From RI-106 sp964496875 (GTDB lineage: Bacteria > Cyanobacteriota > Vampirovibrionia > Obscuribacterales > Obscuribacteraceae): a stretch of 64,000 nt of DNA. Positions 1-9,319 of this stretch are shown here, piece after piece; position 1 is the stretch's first letter, and every line of letters starts with the position of its first letter. The notes beneath the pieces are model-generated. The model saw only the letters and a list, made by a program, of their open reading frames with translations, was not told the DNA's origin and did not search any database. The stretch is from the NCBI GenBank assembly GCA_964496875.1, contig CAZCBH010000016.1, positions 4,285-68,284 of the forward strand, written 5' to 3'. Both the position numbers and the translations under genes were made by a program.

Positions 1-888
1 GGCGAAGATGTCTATGGTGGAACTTACAGGCTATTTGAGAGAGTGCTCACCAGATATGGTCTCACCTTCTCCTGGGTGGACGCTACTGATTTAAGCAATA
101 TCAAGAACGCCATTCAGAAGAACACTAAAATGATCTGGCTCGAAACCCCGACTAATCCGCTTTTGCAGCTGGTGGATATCGAGGCTATTGCCAACCTCGC
201 CCGGGAGCATAAACTGATAACCGTGGTGGACAACACTTTCGCCAGCCCCTATCTGCAGAACCCCATCAAGCTGGGTGCCGATATCGTGGTCCACAGCTGT
301 ACCAAATATCTGGGCGGACACTCGGACGTGGTCGGTGGTGCCACCATCACCGATAACAAAGAGCTCTACGAGAATATGAAGTTCCATCAGAACTCTGTCG
401 GCGGCGTGCCCGGACCGATGGATTCCTGGTTGGTGCTGCGTGGCATCAAGACCCTTGCTGTTCGTATGAAAGCCCATGAAGAGAACGCTCATAAAGTAGC
501 CGAATTTCTTAGCAAACATGACGCGGTGGAGCGGGTTATATATCCTGGTTTGAAAGACCACCCGCACCATGAGCTCGCTAAGAAGCAGATGAGAGGCTTC
601 GGAGGAATGGTCTCTTTTGTGATCAAAGGCGGGCTAGAAAATGCCAACAAGGTTATGTCCACCTTCAAGCTCTTCGCTCTTGCCGAGAGCCTGGGCGGTG
701 TCGAGTCTCTGGCATGTCACCCGGTCTCGATGACCCATGGTGCCATTCCTAAAGAGATTCGCGAAGAAAGAGGCATAGTCGACGGCTTGATTCGTCTTTC
801 GGTCGGCATCGAGGATATCGAAGATCTGCTCGAAGACCTCGAGGTCGCGCTGGCTAAAGTCAGTGCTCTTTCCGGGGCGCATAATTAG
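1..888 (+). CDS. Cystathionine gamma-synthase/gamma-lyase family PLP enzyme (5' truncated by window edge)
   Basis: The reading frame is open from base 1, so the N-terminus lies outside the window; about 295 residues remain. It is a trans-sulphuration enzyme of the Cys/Met-metabolism PLP family. The family signature S-C-T-K-Y-L-G-G-H-S-D-V-V-G-G is present, with the PLP-binding lysine codon at 304-306, as is the C-terminal L-G-G-V-E-S-L region that shapes substrate binding. These enzymes either build cystathionine from activated homoserine or cleave cystathionine/homocysteine; sequence alone does not separate synthase from lyase. MetH lies 5 kb downstream on the same strand, consistent with a methionine role, but they are not obviously one operon. 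The family assignment is firm, the exact reaction is not. Confidence 0.9.
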   Translation, partial: GEDVYGGTYRLFERVLTRYGLTFSWVDATDLSNIKNAIQKNTKMIWLETPTNPLLQLVDIEAIANLAREHKLITVVDNTFASPYLQNPIKLGADIVVHSCTKYLGGHSDVVGGATITDNKELYENMKFHQNSVGGVPGPMDSWLVLRGIKTLAVRMKAHEENAHKVAEFLSKHDAVERVIYPGLKDHPHHELAKKQMRGFGGMVSFVIKGGLENANKVMSTFKLFALAESLGGVESLACHPVSMTHGAIPKEIREERGIVDGLIRLSVGIEDIEDLLEDLEVALAKVSALSGAHN

Positions 889-899
889 GTCGCTAGTTT

Positions 900-927
900 C
901 CAGAGATGCCGGGTTAATGCGCTCTGG
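900..927. terminator. Possible bidirectional hairpin between convergent genes
   Basis: CCAGAG at 900-905 pairs with CTCTGG at 922-927 across a 16-base loop. It lies in the 41-base space between two convergent genes, where a shared terminator would be expected. No U-run follows on either strand, so termination is only suggested by position and pairing. Confidence 0.3.
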
Positions 928-929
928 TG

Positions 930-2306
930 TCAAAATGGTGGCAGAATTTTTTTTGTGCCGCGCTTTGCGCCGGCAATCGTCTTTTCTATCCAGCTCCTTG
1001 TCGCCGCATAGGGCGAGCGAGAAAGCGTCCTGGCCCCCTTTACAGTAAGACAGGCCGTTCTGGGAATGCGATCGCCGCTTTTGGGTAGAAAAGCAGCCAG
1101 CTCCCGGGCCATGATCAGGCGTTTTCGATAGTGTTGTCTCTCTTTTTCTGCCACCAGCCTGAAAAATAAAAGAAACTGTCCGGGCTTCTTTCGTCTTCTC
1201 GAATCGACGTCGCCAGATCGAAGTCCGAGCCTGCGGGCGAGCAGTCCCGGACAGAGTATTTTTGAAGCGTCATCCGTGTTGCAAATGGTCTCGTCCAGGT
1301 AAAAGACCGGACTGAGAGCCTTTTCTTTCCTGCCTTTTGAGATTTGCTTTCCGTCTACTTCCTGGATGCACCAGTTGTAATCGCAGGCCGCGCTAATCTG
1401 GAAAGTCCTTGTCTTGCCTTCGACTTCTTCTATCCATTCTCTTCCTTTATGCGGGAAGTCATTTAAATCGAGCCAGAGATCAATCTCTTCTCGGCTGCGC
1501 GCTATTAATCTGTCGGCACCGAATCTGGTGTCTTTGCCGTCAAGGGCATTTTTTGCGAAGCCGGGCGAGAGAAGCAGGCGGTTTATAGAGTGTTGGTTGC
1601 GACCAACCTGGCTGGTCGAGTTGATGATGATGCCGTCCACTTCCGCGCAGCTAGCTACAAGCTCGAAGAGTTCTCTGCCAGTCATCGGCAGGACCGGGCG
1701 ATAGCTGACTTTGTCCTTATGAGTATAGACATAGGCGATGCGATCATCGGGATGTTTCGACCGGGGCGATAGAGAAAGTTTCTCTCCGTCATAAGAAGCC
1801 TCCACCAGAAATTTGGCAAAGAGCAGCTTTTCAAGCTGGTCTTTGTCGGGCAATGCCAGCAGATCCTCCAGCTCGACCGATTCTGCCAGGCTGAGCAGCT
1901 CGGCGAAGTGCTCGGCAGCTATGATGCGGACTTGTGATTCGTTCCTGGCATCGTCATAGACCATCAGGCATTCAAGATCTTGCCGAATCGAGCCAATCAG
2001 ATGAGGACCATCAATTATTCTGGTTTCCAGCTTTTCCGGGGCGTATGTATAAATCGCTAGCTTCTTCTTGTCAGTTACCAGGGCGGGAAGATGCCAGGTT
2101 GGATATTCGACGATGTCTCTCAGTATCTTTGCCTGGGCGCGAGCCGCCAGGGTCTCTTCGTCTTCGACGAGGAGAAGCGCTTTCATTCTGGCAAAAGCCT
2201 CCAGGAACTCTGATTCTTTTCTCTTGTCGGGCTCGAAAGATCTGCCTGCCGAGCGGCTGTCGTCCCAGAGTTGCAGAAAGAGAAAGTAGTCGTCCCAGTT
2301 TTGCAT
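930..2306 (-). CDS. Unknown protein, possibly with SseB-like domains
   Basis: A 458-residue soluble protein without a signal peptide or membrane segment. Two segments, around residues 70-160 and 190-250, resemble the SseB N-terminal fold: a hydrophobic strand ending in Y-T-Y or Y-V-Y-T, and later L-P-M-T-G-R-E-L-F-E-L followed by D-G-I-I-I-N. The second copy is the better match; this is pattern reading, not a search result. The C-terminus (from about residue 370) is very rich in Arg and Lys and may bind nucleic acid or simply be disordered. The gene starts 7 bases after the stop of the upstream aspartyl-protease-like gene on the same strand, so the two are probably co-transcribed. Function unknown. 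Confidence 0.6.
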   Translation of the reverse strand: MQNWDDYFLFLQLWDDSRSAGRSFEPDKRKESEFLEAFARMKALLLVEDEETLAARAQAKILRDIVEYPTWHLPALVTDKKKLAIYTYAPEKLETRIIDGPHLIGSIRQDLECLMVYDDARNESQVRIIAAEHFAELLSLAESVELEDLLALPDKDQLEKLLFAKFLVEASYDGEKLSLSPRSKHPDDRIAYVYTHKDKVSYRPVLPMTGRELFELVASCAEVDGIIINSTSQVGRNQHSINRLLLSPGFAKNALDGKDTRFGADRLIARSREEIDLWLDLNDFPHKGREWIEEVEGKTRTFQISAACDYNWCIQEVDGKQISKGRKEKALSPVFYLDETICNTDDASKILCPGLLARRLGLRSGDVDSRRRKKPGQFLLFFRLVAEKERQHYRKRLIMARELAAFLPKSGDRIPRTACLTVKGARTLSRSPYAATRSWIEKTIAGAKRGTKKILPPF

Positions 2307-2313
2307 CGAGTTG

Positions 2314-3672
2314 TTAGTGGAAGAAGCGCAAAAGCTTTCGTTCTCGGTCTATGGTGTAGTGTTTCTTGCTGAGCAGATCTTGCCCTATGGCACTCATATC
2401 ATTGCCGCCGCCTACTTGAATCGGGAAGCCTCTTTCGTAGATAGGCCCGATTTTTACGTCGGCGTAGATAATCTTCCAGGTGATACTGCCGCCGACACCA
2501 GATCCTGGTCGTGTCGGTGCGTCATCCGGTATGTTGAGGTTCAGTCTTTTGGCCGCCTGGGTGGAGAGAATGGTGCTATTGGATCCGGTGTCGAGCAGCA
2601 CCTCTTCCTGTCTACCGTTTACGGTCAGTTTTACATAGTCCCTGAAGTTTTTAGTGGTGCAGGGGACGTCATAGAGATCGCTGGTGCTGGAACCATGAGA
2701 GCCGGCAGTATTGGCCGCGGTGCGTTTTTTCATGGTGAGATATTTCTGGGGACCGTTGTTGTGAATTTCATAGTCGTAGCCATGTAGAAAACCCTGGCCC
2801 ACCAGAGGCATGAGGCTCATGTTCTCCTCGATGGTAACCGGCACGGTTCTCTCCATGTTGCCGATTCTAATCTTCATCATCTGTCTCCAGGCAGCAATCG
2901 ATTTGCCGGCCCAACCGCTGGAGGTTGAGTTCGGTTTACCCCGGGGCAATTCCACCCCTGCCGCTTGCAGATGATTGAGACCGAAATGGGCATTGGCACC
3001 GGTATCGAACCAGGCTTGCATCTTTCTGTTGTTGAGGTAGATATCCACCAGCATATGACCCTGACTGCCCGGCTGAAAGTAGATTCTGTTTTCGTTTGGT
3101 AGACTCGGCAGGTCCTTTTCGAGAAAGGCGCTGAGGCTGTTTCTTTGAGANNNNNNNNNNNNNNNNNNNNNNNNNNNNNNNNNNNNNNNNNNNNNNNNNN
3201 NNNNNNNNNNNNNNNNNNNNNNNNNNNNNNNNNNNNNNNNNNNNNNNNNNGCAACGGGCATCCGGGCTGGCAGATGTACTGGTTTCTTGTAGACAGACTT
3301 CGGTCTTTGATAGGTGACATAAGCCGGCTTGCTCTGAACCGGGCGGTATCGGACATATTTGTCGGCGATTTTATTGACTGTTTTCTGCTTCGGATCCTGC
3401 TTTTGCGGTCCTTTAGCCTTGCCTTGGACCGAATGTCTGGTCGGACGCACCATGTTCATGCCCTGGACATTAGCGTACATTGGATTCCAGTGGTAATTTT
3501 TGAGATTCGGATAGCTTTTCACAATGCCGTGCTGCCAGCCTTTGATCTCTACCGTGCCCACCGTTACCCTGTTAGGTCTCGACCCGTCCTGGCGAGCCTT
3601 GCCTCGGGCAAGGGCTGGATCCCCGGAGAAGAGGAGCACGGTTGAAACTAGCACTAGAAACTGCTTGAGCAT
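2314..3672 (-). CDS. Secreted aspartyl-protease-like protein with two retropepsin-type motifs, interrupted by an assembly gap
   Basis: The N-terminus is a typical signal peptide (hydrophobic core L-V-L-V-S-T-V-L-L-F, ending A-L-A), then a basic, low-complexity region. The C-terminal half contains two D-T-G motifs: W-F-D-T-G-A-N and L-L-D-T-G-S-N-S-T, each at the start of a beta-rich domain, as in clan AA (retropepsin-like) aspartyl proteases. Having two such domains in one chain resembles a tandem or pepsin-like arrangement rather than a homodimer. One hundred Ns fall in the linker; the frame is continuous across them only if the true gap has a matching length, so total length (about 452 residues) is uncertain. 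Probable role: periplasmic or outer-surface proteolysis. Co-directional with the downstream SseB-like gene. Confidence 0.7.
   Translation of the reverse strand: MLKQFLVLVSTVLLFSGDPALARGKARQDGSRPNRVTVGTVEIKGWQHGIVKSYPNLKNYHWNPMYANVQGMNMVRPTRHSVQGKAKGPQKQDPKQKTVNKIADKYVRYRPVQSKPAYVTYQRPKSVYKKPVHLPARMPVXXXXXXXXXXXXXXXXXXXXXXXXXXXXXXXXXXSQRNSLSAFLEKDLPSLPNENRIYFQPGSQGHMLVDIYLNNRKMQAWFDTGANAHFGLNHLQAAGVELPRGKPNSTSSGWAGKSIAAWRQMMKIRIGNMERTVPVTIEENMSLMPLVGQGFLHGYDYEIHNNGPQKYLTMKKRTAANTAGSHGSSTSDLYDVPCTTKNFRDYVKLTVNGRQEEVLLDTGSNSTILSTQAAKRLNLNIPDDAPTRPGSGVGGSITWKIIYADVKIGPIYERGFPIQVGGGNDMSAIGQDLLSKKHYTIDRERKLLRFFH
3151..3250. other. Assembly gap (100 N)
   Basis: Exactly 100 undetermined bases, the conventional scaffold-gap length, so the real distance is unknown. 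It falls inside the linker of the aspartyl-protease-like gene, in Lys/Pro-rich coding sequence that could be repetitive. Confidence 0.99.
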
Positions 3673-3775
3673 TTTTGAGATATTCTGAGCGAGCTGTGAG
3701 CGATATTCTTATGTATACAGAAGCCAGGTAAGGTAGTCTATGGGGAAATTACCATCTGGGGAGGGCAGGCGTTAA

Positions 3776-4675
3776 ATGACAGCGGATTCGGGTGTTTCAC
3801 CGGCTTTTTTGGGAATGGGTATCATGGGTGCTTCCATGGCTGCAAATCTTTGCAGGGCAGGCTTTTTGGTCAATGTCTGGAATCGCAGCCCGGGAAAACC
3901 GGGGCTCAAGAAGGCTCTGGCGGCTGGATGCCGGGGGGCTGAATCGATAGAGGACTGTGTGGCTGGAGCCTCTGTCATTTTTTCCTGCCTGGGCGATGTC
4001 GAGGATGTTAAAGCTGTTCTGGCAGAAACCGGCGGTGTGGTTGATTTCGCTCCGGAAGGTGCCCTGGTTGTGGACTTTTCCACCATCGGGCCCCGGGCTG
4101 CCCGGGAAATTTCGGAAGCTCTGGCGAAAGCCCCTACCAGATTGCGTTTCCTCGATGCGCCTGTTACCGGAGGCGATATCGGTGCTGCCAACGGCACCCT
4201 GACCATAATGGTGGGCGGTGAGAGAGCCGATTTCGACGAGGCTCTGCCCTATCTATCCAAAATGGGCAAAGTCATAGAGTATTGCGGACCGGCAGGTTCC
4301 GGTCAGGCTTTGAAGCTTGCCAATCAGGTTCTCTGCGCCGTCAATATGCTGGCGGTTTCAGAAGCCCTGTCTCTAGCCGAGCGCTTTGAAATAGAGCCTT
4401 CTCTGGTGGTCGATGTCCTCAAAGAAGGCGCCGGCGGCTCCTGGGCCCTTGCCAATCTGGGGGCGAGAATAATAAAAGACGATCTGGCCCCGGGTTTTAT
4501 GCTCAAGCACATGATCAAAGACCTGCGGCTTATTCACGATAATGCCGAGGGCGCCGCTCTCAATTTGCCTGCCATGGAGATGGCAGAATCGATGTTCAAA
4601 AAGCTTGTGGAAGCCGATGGCAAGGCGGCAGAGGCCTTCGGAACCCAGGCGATGATTGAGGTCTATCGCAGATAA
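3776..4675 (+). CDS. 3-hydroxyisobutyrate dehydrogenase-family (beta-hydroxyacid) NAD(P)-dependent oxidoreductase
   Basis: A 299-residue protein of normal family length. The N-terminal Rossmann motif is G-M-G-I-M-G-A-S-M-A-A-N-L (about residues 13-25). The substrate-binding signature D-A-P-V-T-G-G-D-I-G-A-A-N-G-T-L lies near residue 125, and the G-S-G-Q-A-L-K-L-A-N-Q helix near residue 175 supplies the conserved catalytic lysine. Members reduce or oxidise beta-hydroxyacids such as 3-hydroxyisobutyrate, tartronate semialdehyde or succinic semialdehyde; the substrate cannot be told here. A purine-rich GGGGAGGG sits about 10 bases before the ATG and supports the start. A hairpin follows the stop, so the gene is probably monocistronic. 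Confidence 0.88.
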   Translation: MTADSGVSPAFLGMGIMGASMAANLCRAGFLVNVWNRSPGKPGLKKALAAGCRGAESIEDCVAGASVIFSCLGDVEDVKAVLAETGGVVDFAPEGALVVDFSTIGPRAAREISEALAKAPTRLRFLDAPVTGGDIGAANGTLTIMVGGERADFDEALPYLSKMGKVIEYCGPAGSGQALKLANQVLCAVNMLAVSEALSLAERFEIEPSLVVDVLKEGAGGSWALANLGARIIKDDLAPGFMLKHMIKDLRLIHDNAEGAALNLPAMEMAESMFKKLVEADGKAAEAFGTQAMIEVYRR

Positions 4676-4686
4676 GATATTTAAAC

Positions 4687-4709
4687 AAAAGCCTAACATG
4701 CTGGCTTTT
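4687..4709 (+). terminator. Rho-independent-type terminator after the dehydrogenase gene
   Basis: AAAAGCC (4687-4693) pairs perfectly with GGCTTTT (4703-4709) around a 9-base loop, giving an A-tract and T-tract flanked stem that could work on either strand. It begins 11 bases after the stop codon. Confidence 0.5.
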
Positions 4710-4770
4710 CGCCCGGATAAATTGGAGAATTGAGCAGTCGAAATGCCGGGGATAATGCGGGGGATTGAGC

Positions 4771-5685
4771 ATGAAACGATGCAATTACAGTCTTCATGCC
4801 GGAAGAGCGCTTACCTTCTTTCTGGGCTTGTCCGTAATCGTAGCCTTGATGGCGGTGCTTGCAGCTTGCAATCTGGGAAGCAATAAGGACCCCAGGGCTG
4901 AAACCCCTATGGTGTCGGTGGAAGGCTCGGACACCATGGAGACTATGCTGGAAGCCTGGCGCAAAGCCTTTATGAAAGAGAATCCAGATGTGCCAGTCTC
5001 CGTTACCTGTGCCGATTCTGGCAAGGGAATAAGAGCTCTCATCGACCGAACCACCGATGTGGCAGCGGCTTCTCGGGATATTACCATCACTGAGCGTGCC
5101 CTCATGCACAACGAAGGCATGAAATTGAGCCGTTCTATGGTAGCGCTCGATTCCATCGCGGTGATCGTCAATCCCAAGAATCAGGTGAATGAGATAACCA
5201 TCCCCGACCTGCTCAAGGTCTATTCAGGGGAGATAACCGACTGGGGCGACCTGGGCGGAGCCGCCGGAGAGAAAATAGTAGTGCTCAATAGAGAAGAGCA
5301 GTCCGGCACTTATCGGTACTTCACCGAGCATGTCATGAAAAGAATCGATGAAAAAGTCGTTCCTTACAGCCGGGAAAATAAGGTGATGACCTCGAACGAA
5401 GCTATGCTTGCCGGTGTCGATGCTAACGAGAATTCTATCGGTTATTGCGGGCTCGGCATTGCACTCAAGTCGAAAGCCAAAGCCCTCGACATCAAGCTGC
5501 TCTCGACCTCTACCGCCGTCAAACCGACTCTCGACAGCATCTCTTCCAACTATCCGCTCAGTCGGCCGCTCTATCTTTTTTATGATGTTGATCCTAAGCC
5601 TACTGTGAAGCAGTTTGTCGACTTTTGCATGAGCAAAGAAGGACAGAAAATCGTTCGTGAAAACGGCTATCTTGGTGTCAAATAG
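4771..5685 (+). CDS. pstS: Phosphate-type ABC transporter substrate-binding lipoprotein (PstS family)
   Basis: The signal sequence ends in a lipobox, V-L-A-A-C, so the mature protein should be a lipid-anchored periplasmic binding protein. The body follows the PstS fold: V-E-G-S-D-T-M near the new N-terminus (the phosphate-binding G-S-[ST] loop), then A-D-S-G-K-G, then D-V-A-A-A-S-R-D, and R-E-E-Q-S-G-T-Y-R-Y-F in the second lobe, all anion-contacting regions in the family. ATG at 4771 is preferred over the in-frame TTG at 4765 because GGGGG at 4759-4763 is correctly spaced only for the ATG. No pstCAB or phoU genes are adjacent, so this is a stand-alone copy; binding of another oxyanion is possible. 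Confidence 0.85.
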   Translation: MKRCNYSLHAGRALTFFLGLSVIVALMAVLAACNLGSNKDPRAETPMVSVEGSDTMETMLEAWRKAFMKENPDVPVSVTCADSGKGIRALIDRTTDVAAASRDITITERALMHNEGMKLSRSMVALDSIAVIVNPKNQVNEITIPDLLKVYSGEITDWGDLGGAAGEKIVVLNREEQSGTYRYFTEHVMKRIDEKVVPYSRENKVMTSNEAMLAGVDANENSIGYCGLGIALKSKAKALDIKLLSTSTAVKPTLDSISSNYPLSRPLYLFYDVDPKPTVKQFVDFCMSKEGQKIVRENGYLGVK

Positions 5686-5738
5686 TCTGTTATTTTTTTC
5701 TTTTGATAAGTTGGAATCCCCGCAGGTGCCTTTAGCCA

Positions 5739-8700
5739 ATGTCCGATTTTTTGAGAGCGCTCGAAGAGAAAGTCCTCATATTCGATGGGGCCATGGGGAC
5801 TTCTATCCACAAGCTCGATCTGACCTTAGATGACTATCTCGGTTATGAGAACTGCCCGGAAATTCTTGTTGAATCGAGACCCGATGCCATCGCCTCTATT
5901 CATGAGTCTTTCTATAAAGTCGGTTGCGATGCCGTTGAGACGGATACTTTTGGTGGATCGCCGGTGGTGCTTGCCGAGTTCGATCTGGCGGAACGAGCTT
6001 ATGAACTAAACAAAAAAGCTGCCGCGCTGGCGGTCACAGTAGCCAGGGATTATTCACAATCCGGTCAACGCCGCTTTGTCTCCGGCTCAATCGGACCGAC
6101 CACCAAGCTGCCTTCGCTTGGTCATATTACCTTCAAAGCCATGAAGGATGCCTATTATGAACAGGTCAGAGGTCTGGTCGATGGTGGTGTCGACGTTTTG
6201 CAGTTCGAGACCGGCCAGGATCTGATGCAAGCCAAGGCTGCTGTCATCGCCATAGAAGAATATTTGCGCAAGGTCGGGAAAAAAGTACCGATAATAGTCC
6301 AGGTCACTATCGAGGCACCACCGCTTTCGACTATGTTGGTAGGTTCGGATATCTCCTGCGCCCTCACCACTCTCATGTCGTTTCCCGTCGATGTCATCGG
6401 TATCAACTGTGCCACCGGGCCCGATGAGATGGTGGATCATATTCGATATCTCTGCGCCAGCACCCCCCGCTATGTTTCCGTCCTGCCCAACGCGGGTCTG
6501 CCCGAAAATGTCGATGGCGAGACCGTCTACAAGCTGACCCCCGATGAACTAGCCGATCATCTTAAGCACTTTGCCGTGGAAGAAGGGGTGAACATAGTCG
6601 GCGGTTGCTGCGGCACCACCCCGGAACATCTGGAGCGTGTCGTTCAAGTGTTGGGTAATGTCGCTCCTAAGAAGCGTAATGGAATCTATCTACCTTCGGT
6701 AGCCAGCATCTATTCAAGTGTGCCTCTCGAGATAGACAACCCTCCTTTGATTGTCGGAGAGCGCACCAATACCAATGGCAGTCGTAAGTTCAAGAAGCTG
6801 CTCGAAAAAGAAGACATGGACGGCATGGTCTCTATGGCAAGAGGACAGGAGAAGGAAGGTGCCCATGTCCTCGATGTTTGTACCGCCTATGTAGGCAGGG
6901 ACGAAGAGGCGGATATGATCCGCTTTATTCGGCGGCTCAATACCGAACTGTCCATTCCTATAATGATCGACACCACCGAGTATCCTGTCCTCGATAGCGC
7001 CTTGCAATGTATCGCCGGCAAGCCCATCGTCAACTCTATCAACCTCGAAGACGGTGTCGACTCTATGAAAGAGAAGCTGGCGCTGATCACTAAATATGGT
7101 GCCGCCGCCGTCGCCCTCACCATTGATGAAGAAGGCATGGCTAAGACTCTGGATAGAAAAGTCGAGGTCGCCGGAAGAATCTACGACTATTGTGTAGAGG
7201 CCGGTCTACCGCCCAGCGACATCATTTTCGACGCGCTCACTTTTACGCTTTCTACCGGTAATGACGACGATAGGCGTCTTGGCCTGGAAACCTTGGAAGC
7301 GATAAAAGAGATAAAACGCAGCCTGCCAGGAGTCAAGACCATTCTTGGTGTGAGCAATATCTCGTTCGGTTTCGACCAGGGCATTCGCCAGATTCTCAAC
7401 TCTGTTTTTCTGCACTATGCGGTCGAATACGGTCTCGATATGGCCATTGTGAACGCCCAGAAAATAATGCCGCTCTTTAAAATAGACGAAGAAGAAAGAG
7501 AGTTTCACCGCAGACTTATTTTTGATGAGCGTTCCAAAGACTATGATCCGCTCTTCGCTTTATTAGACCATTACAAGAAGAAACAGGCATCCGGTGAAAC
7601 CGAGAAACAGGCGAAACGCCCGGAAAAGATAGAGGAAGTTCTCGAGAATCGTATCATCGACGGTGATCGGGTGGAGCTGGAGAAAGATCTCGATATCGCA
7701 CTCAAGTCCTACAAACCGCTCGATATAATCAACAAGAATTTGCTGAACGGTATGAAAGTGGTAGGCGATCTCTTTGGCGCAGGTAAGATGCAGCTGCCAT
7801 TCGTTCTGCAGTCAGCAGAGACCATGAAGGCGGCCGTGGCTTATTTAGAGCGCTTTATGGAAAAGGTCGAAGGCCAGGAACGCGGCATTATGGTACTGGC
7901 TACGGTGAAAGGCGATGTCCATGATATTGGCAAAAACCTGGTCGATATCATATTAAGCAACAACGGCTACAAAGTCGTCAATCTGGGCATAAAGCAGCCG
8001 ATAGAAAACATCATCGCCGCGGTTCATGAGAATAATGCCGATTGCATCGGCATGAGCGGCTTGTTGGTAAAATCGACGGTGATCATGAAGGATAACCTTA
8101 CGGTTTTGAACGAACGGGGCATAGATCTTCCGGTCATACTCGGCGGCGCCGCCCTGACCAGAAACTATGTGGAGAACGACTGTCGCAAAACTTACAAAGG
8201 TAAGCTCTTTTATGGTCAGGATGCCTTCGATGATCTGAAAATTATGGAGATGCTGGCACGAGTCAAAGAGGAAGGCAGGTCTTTGAAAGACTATAGCGAA
8301 GCAGAGCTTCTGGGCGGTGTCGAAGCGGTCCCCTCTCAGTGCGAAGCGGAGCCGGAAGTTGATTCTGATGGTGATATCGAATCTCCAGCTGAGGGCGAAA
8401 ATATTGCAGAGAAGGCAATCGCTGCTCTTCCGAATAACCAGGTTCTGATTCGTTCCGATGTCGCCCGCGATGTCGCTGTGCCCGAGCCGCCCTTCTGGGG
8501 TACAAAAATTGTCGACGAGATAGACCCTTTCGACGTCTTTCCCTATATCAATCTCAATGTCTTGATTCGCGGTCAATGGAGAGTGCGTCAGGGCGATACG
8601 CCGCAGCATGAATACGACCGACTTTTAGAAGAGAAGATCTATCCGGTTTTGCAACGATTAAAAGAAGAGTCGCGTAAGGAAAGGCTTCTTAGACCGAGAG

Positions 8701-9299
8701 CTGTCTATGGTTACTTTCCATGTCAGTCTGAGTTCGATGATCTGATCATCTACGAAGAAGATCAAAAGACCGAGCGCTTGAGATTTACCTTCCCCCGGCA
8801 GAGCCATGGCAGAAATCTCTGTATATCGGACTTCTTCGCCGCTAAAGAAGAAGGGCGAATGGACGTGCTCGCTCTGCAACTTGCCACCGTAGGTGAACGT
8901 GCCACGGAGTATTCTGAGGAGCTGTTTAACTCGGACAAGTATTCGGACTATCTCTACTTTCACGGGCTGGCTGTGGAATCCGCCGAAGCCACCGCCGAGT
9001 ATATTCATAAGCGAATAAGAACAGAACTCGGTTTCGCCTCTTCTGATGCCGGCGATATCAACAAGCTCTTTCAGCAAGGTTATCGTGGTACCAGATATAG
9101 TTTCGGCTATCCGGCCTGTCCTAATTTAGAAGATCAGGCTAAGCTCTTTGATTTGCTGGAGCCGGCAAGAATCGGAGTAGATCTTACCGAAGAGTATCAA
9201 CTGGTGCCGGAGCAAAGCACTTCGGCGGTGGTTGTCCACCATCCGGAAGCCAAATATTTTAACGTCCTCAAGCCCAAGAGCAAAGAGACCGCTTCTTGA
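5739..9299 (+). CDS. metH: Cobalamin-dependent methionine synthase
   Basis: A full-length 1186-residue enzyme transferring the methyl group of 5-methyl-THF via cobalamin to homocysteine. The order of modules is complete. The homocysteine-binding barrel (about 1-320) has zinc cysteines at 224, 290 and 291 (G-I-N-C and G-G-C-C-G-T-T). The pterin-binding barrel (about 335-600) has G-E-R-T-N-T-N-G-S. The cobalamin cap and Rossmann domain (about 620-880) has D-V-H-D-I-G at 726, His728 being the expected cobalt ligand. The AdoMet-binding reactivation domain (from about 910) has R-P-R-A-V-Y-G-Y-F-P near 985. A linker of about 50 acidic residues separates cobalamin and reactivation domains. The ATG has AGGTG 10 bases upstream. 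No cobalamin riboswitch was recognised upstream. Confidence 0.97.
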   Translation: MSDFLRALEEKVLIFDGAMGTSIHKLDLTLDDYLGYENCPEILVESRPDAIASIHESFYKVGCDAVETDTFGGSPVVLAEFDLAERAYELNKKAAALAVTVARDYSQSGQRRFVSGSIGPTTKLPSLGHITFKAMKDAYYEQVRGLVDGGVDVLQFETGQDLMQAKAAVIAIEEYLRKVGKKVPIIVQVTIEAPPLSTMLVGSDISCALTTLMSFPVDVIGINCATGPDEMVDHIRYLCASTPRYVSVLPNAGLPENVDGETVYKLTPDELADHLKHFAVEEGVNIVGGCCGTTPEHLERVVQVLGNVAPKKRNGIYLPSVASIYSSVPLEIDNPPLIVGERTNTNGSRKFKKLLEKEDMDGMVSMARGQEKEGAHVLDVCTAYVGRDEEADMIRFIRRLNTELSIPIMIDTTEYPVLDSALQCIAGKPIVNSINLEDGVDSMKEKLALITKYGAAAVALTIDEEGMAKTLDRKVEVAGRIYDYCVEAGLPPSDIIFDALTFTLSTGNDDDRRLGLETLEAIKEIKRSLPGVKTILGVSNISFGFDQGIRQILNSVFLHYAVEYGLDMAIVNAQKIMPLFKIDEEEREFHRRLIFDERSKDYDPLFALLDHYKKKQASGETEKQAKRPEKIEEVLENRIIDGDRVELEKDLDIALKSYKPLDIINKNLLNGMKVVGDLFGAGKMQLPFVLQSAETMKAAVAYLERFMEKVEGQERGIMVLATVKGDVHDIGKNLVDIILSNNGYKVVNLGIKQPIENIIAAVHENNADCIGMSGLLVKSTVIMKDNLTVLNERGIDLPVILGGAALTRNYVENDCRKTYKGKLFYGQDAFDDLKIMEMLARVKEEGRSLKDYSEAELLGGVEAVPSQCEAEPEVDSDGDIESPAEGENIAEKAIAALPNNQVLIRSDVARDVAVPEPPFWGTKIVDEIDPFDVFPYINLNVLIRGQWRVRQGDTPQHEYDRLLEEKIYPVLQRLKEESRKERLLRPRAVYGYFPCQSEFDDLIIYEEDQKTERLRFTFPRQSHGRNLCISDFFAAKEEGRMDVLALQLATVGERATEYSEELFNSDKYSDYLYFHGLAVESAEATAEYIHKRIRTELGFASSDAGDINKLFQQGYRGTRYSFGYPACPNLEDQAKLFDLLEPARIGVDLTEEYQLVPEQSTSAVVVHHPEAKYFNVLKPKSKETAS

Positions 9300-9319
9300 G
9301 AAGATGATAGAATTCAACC

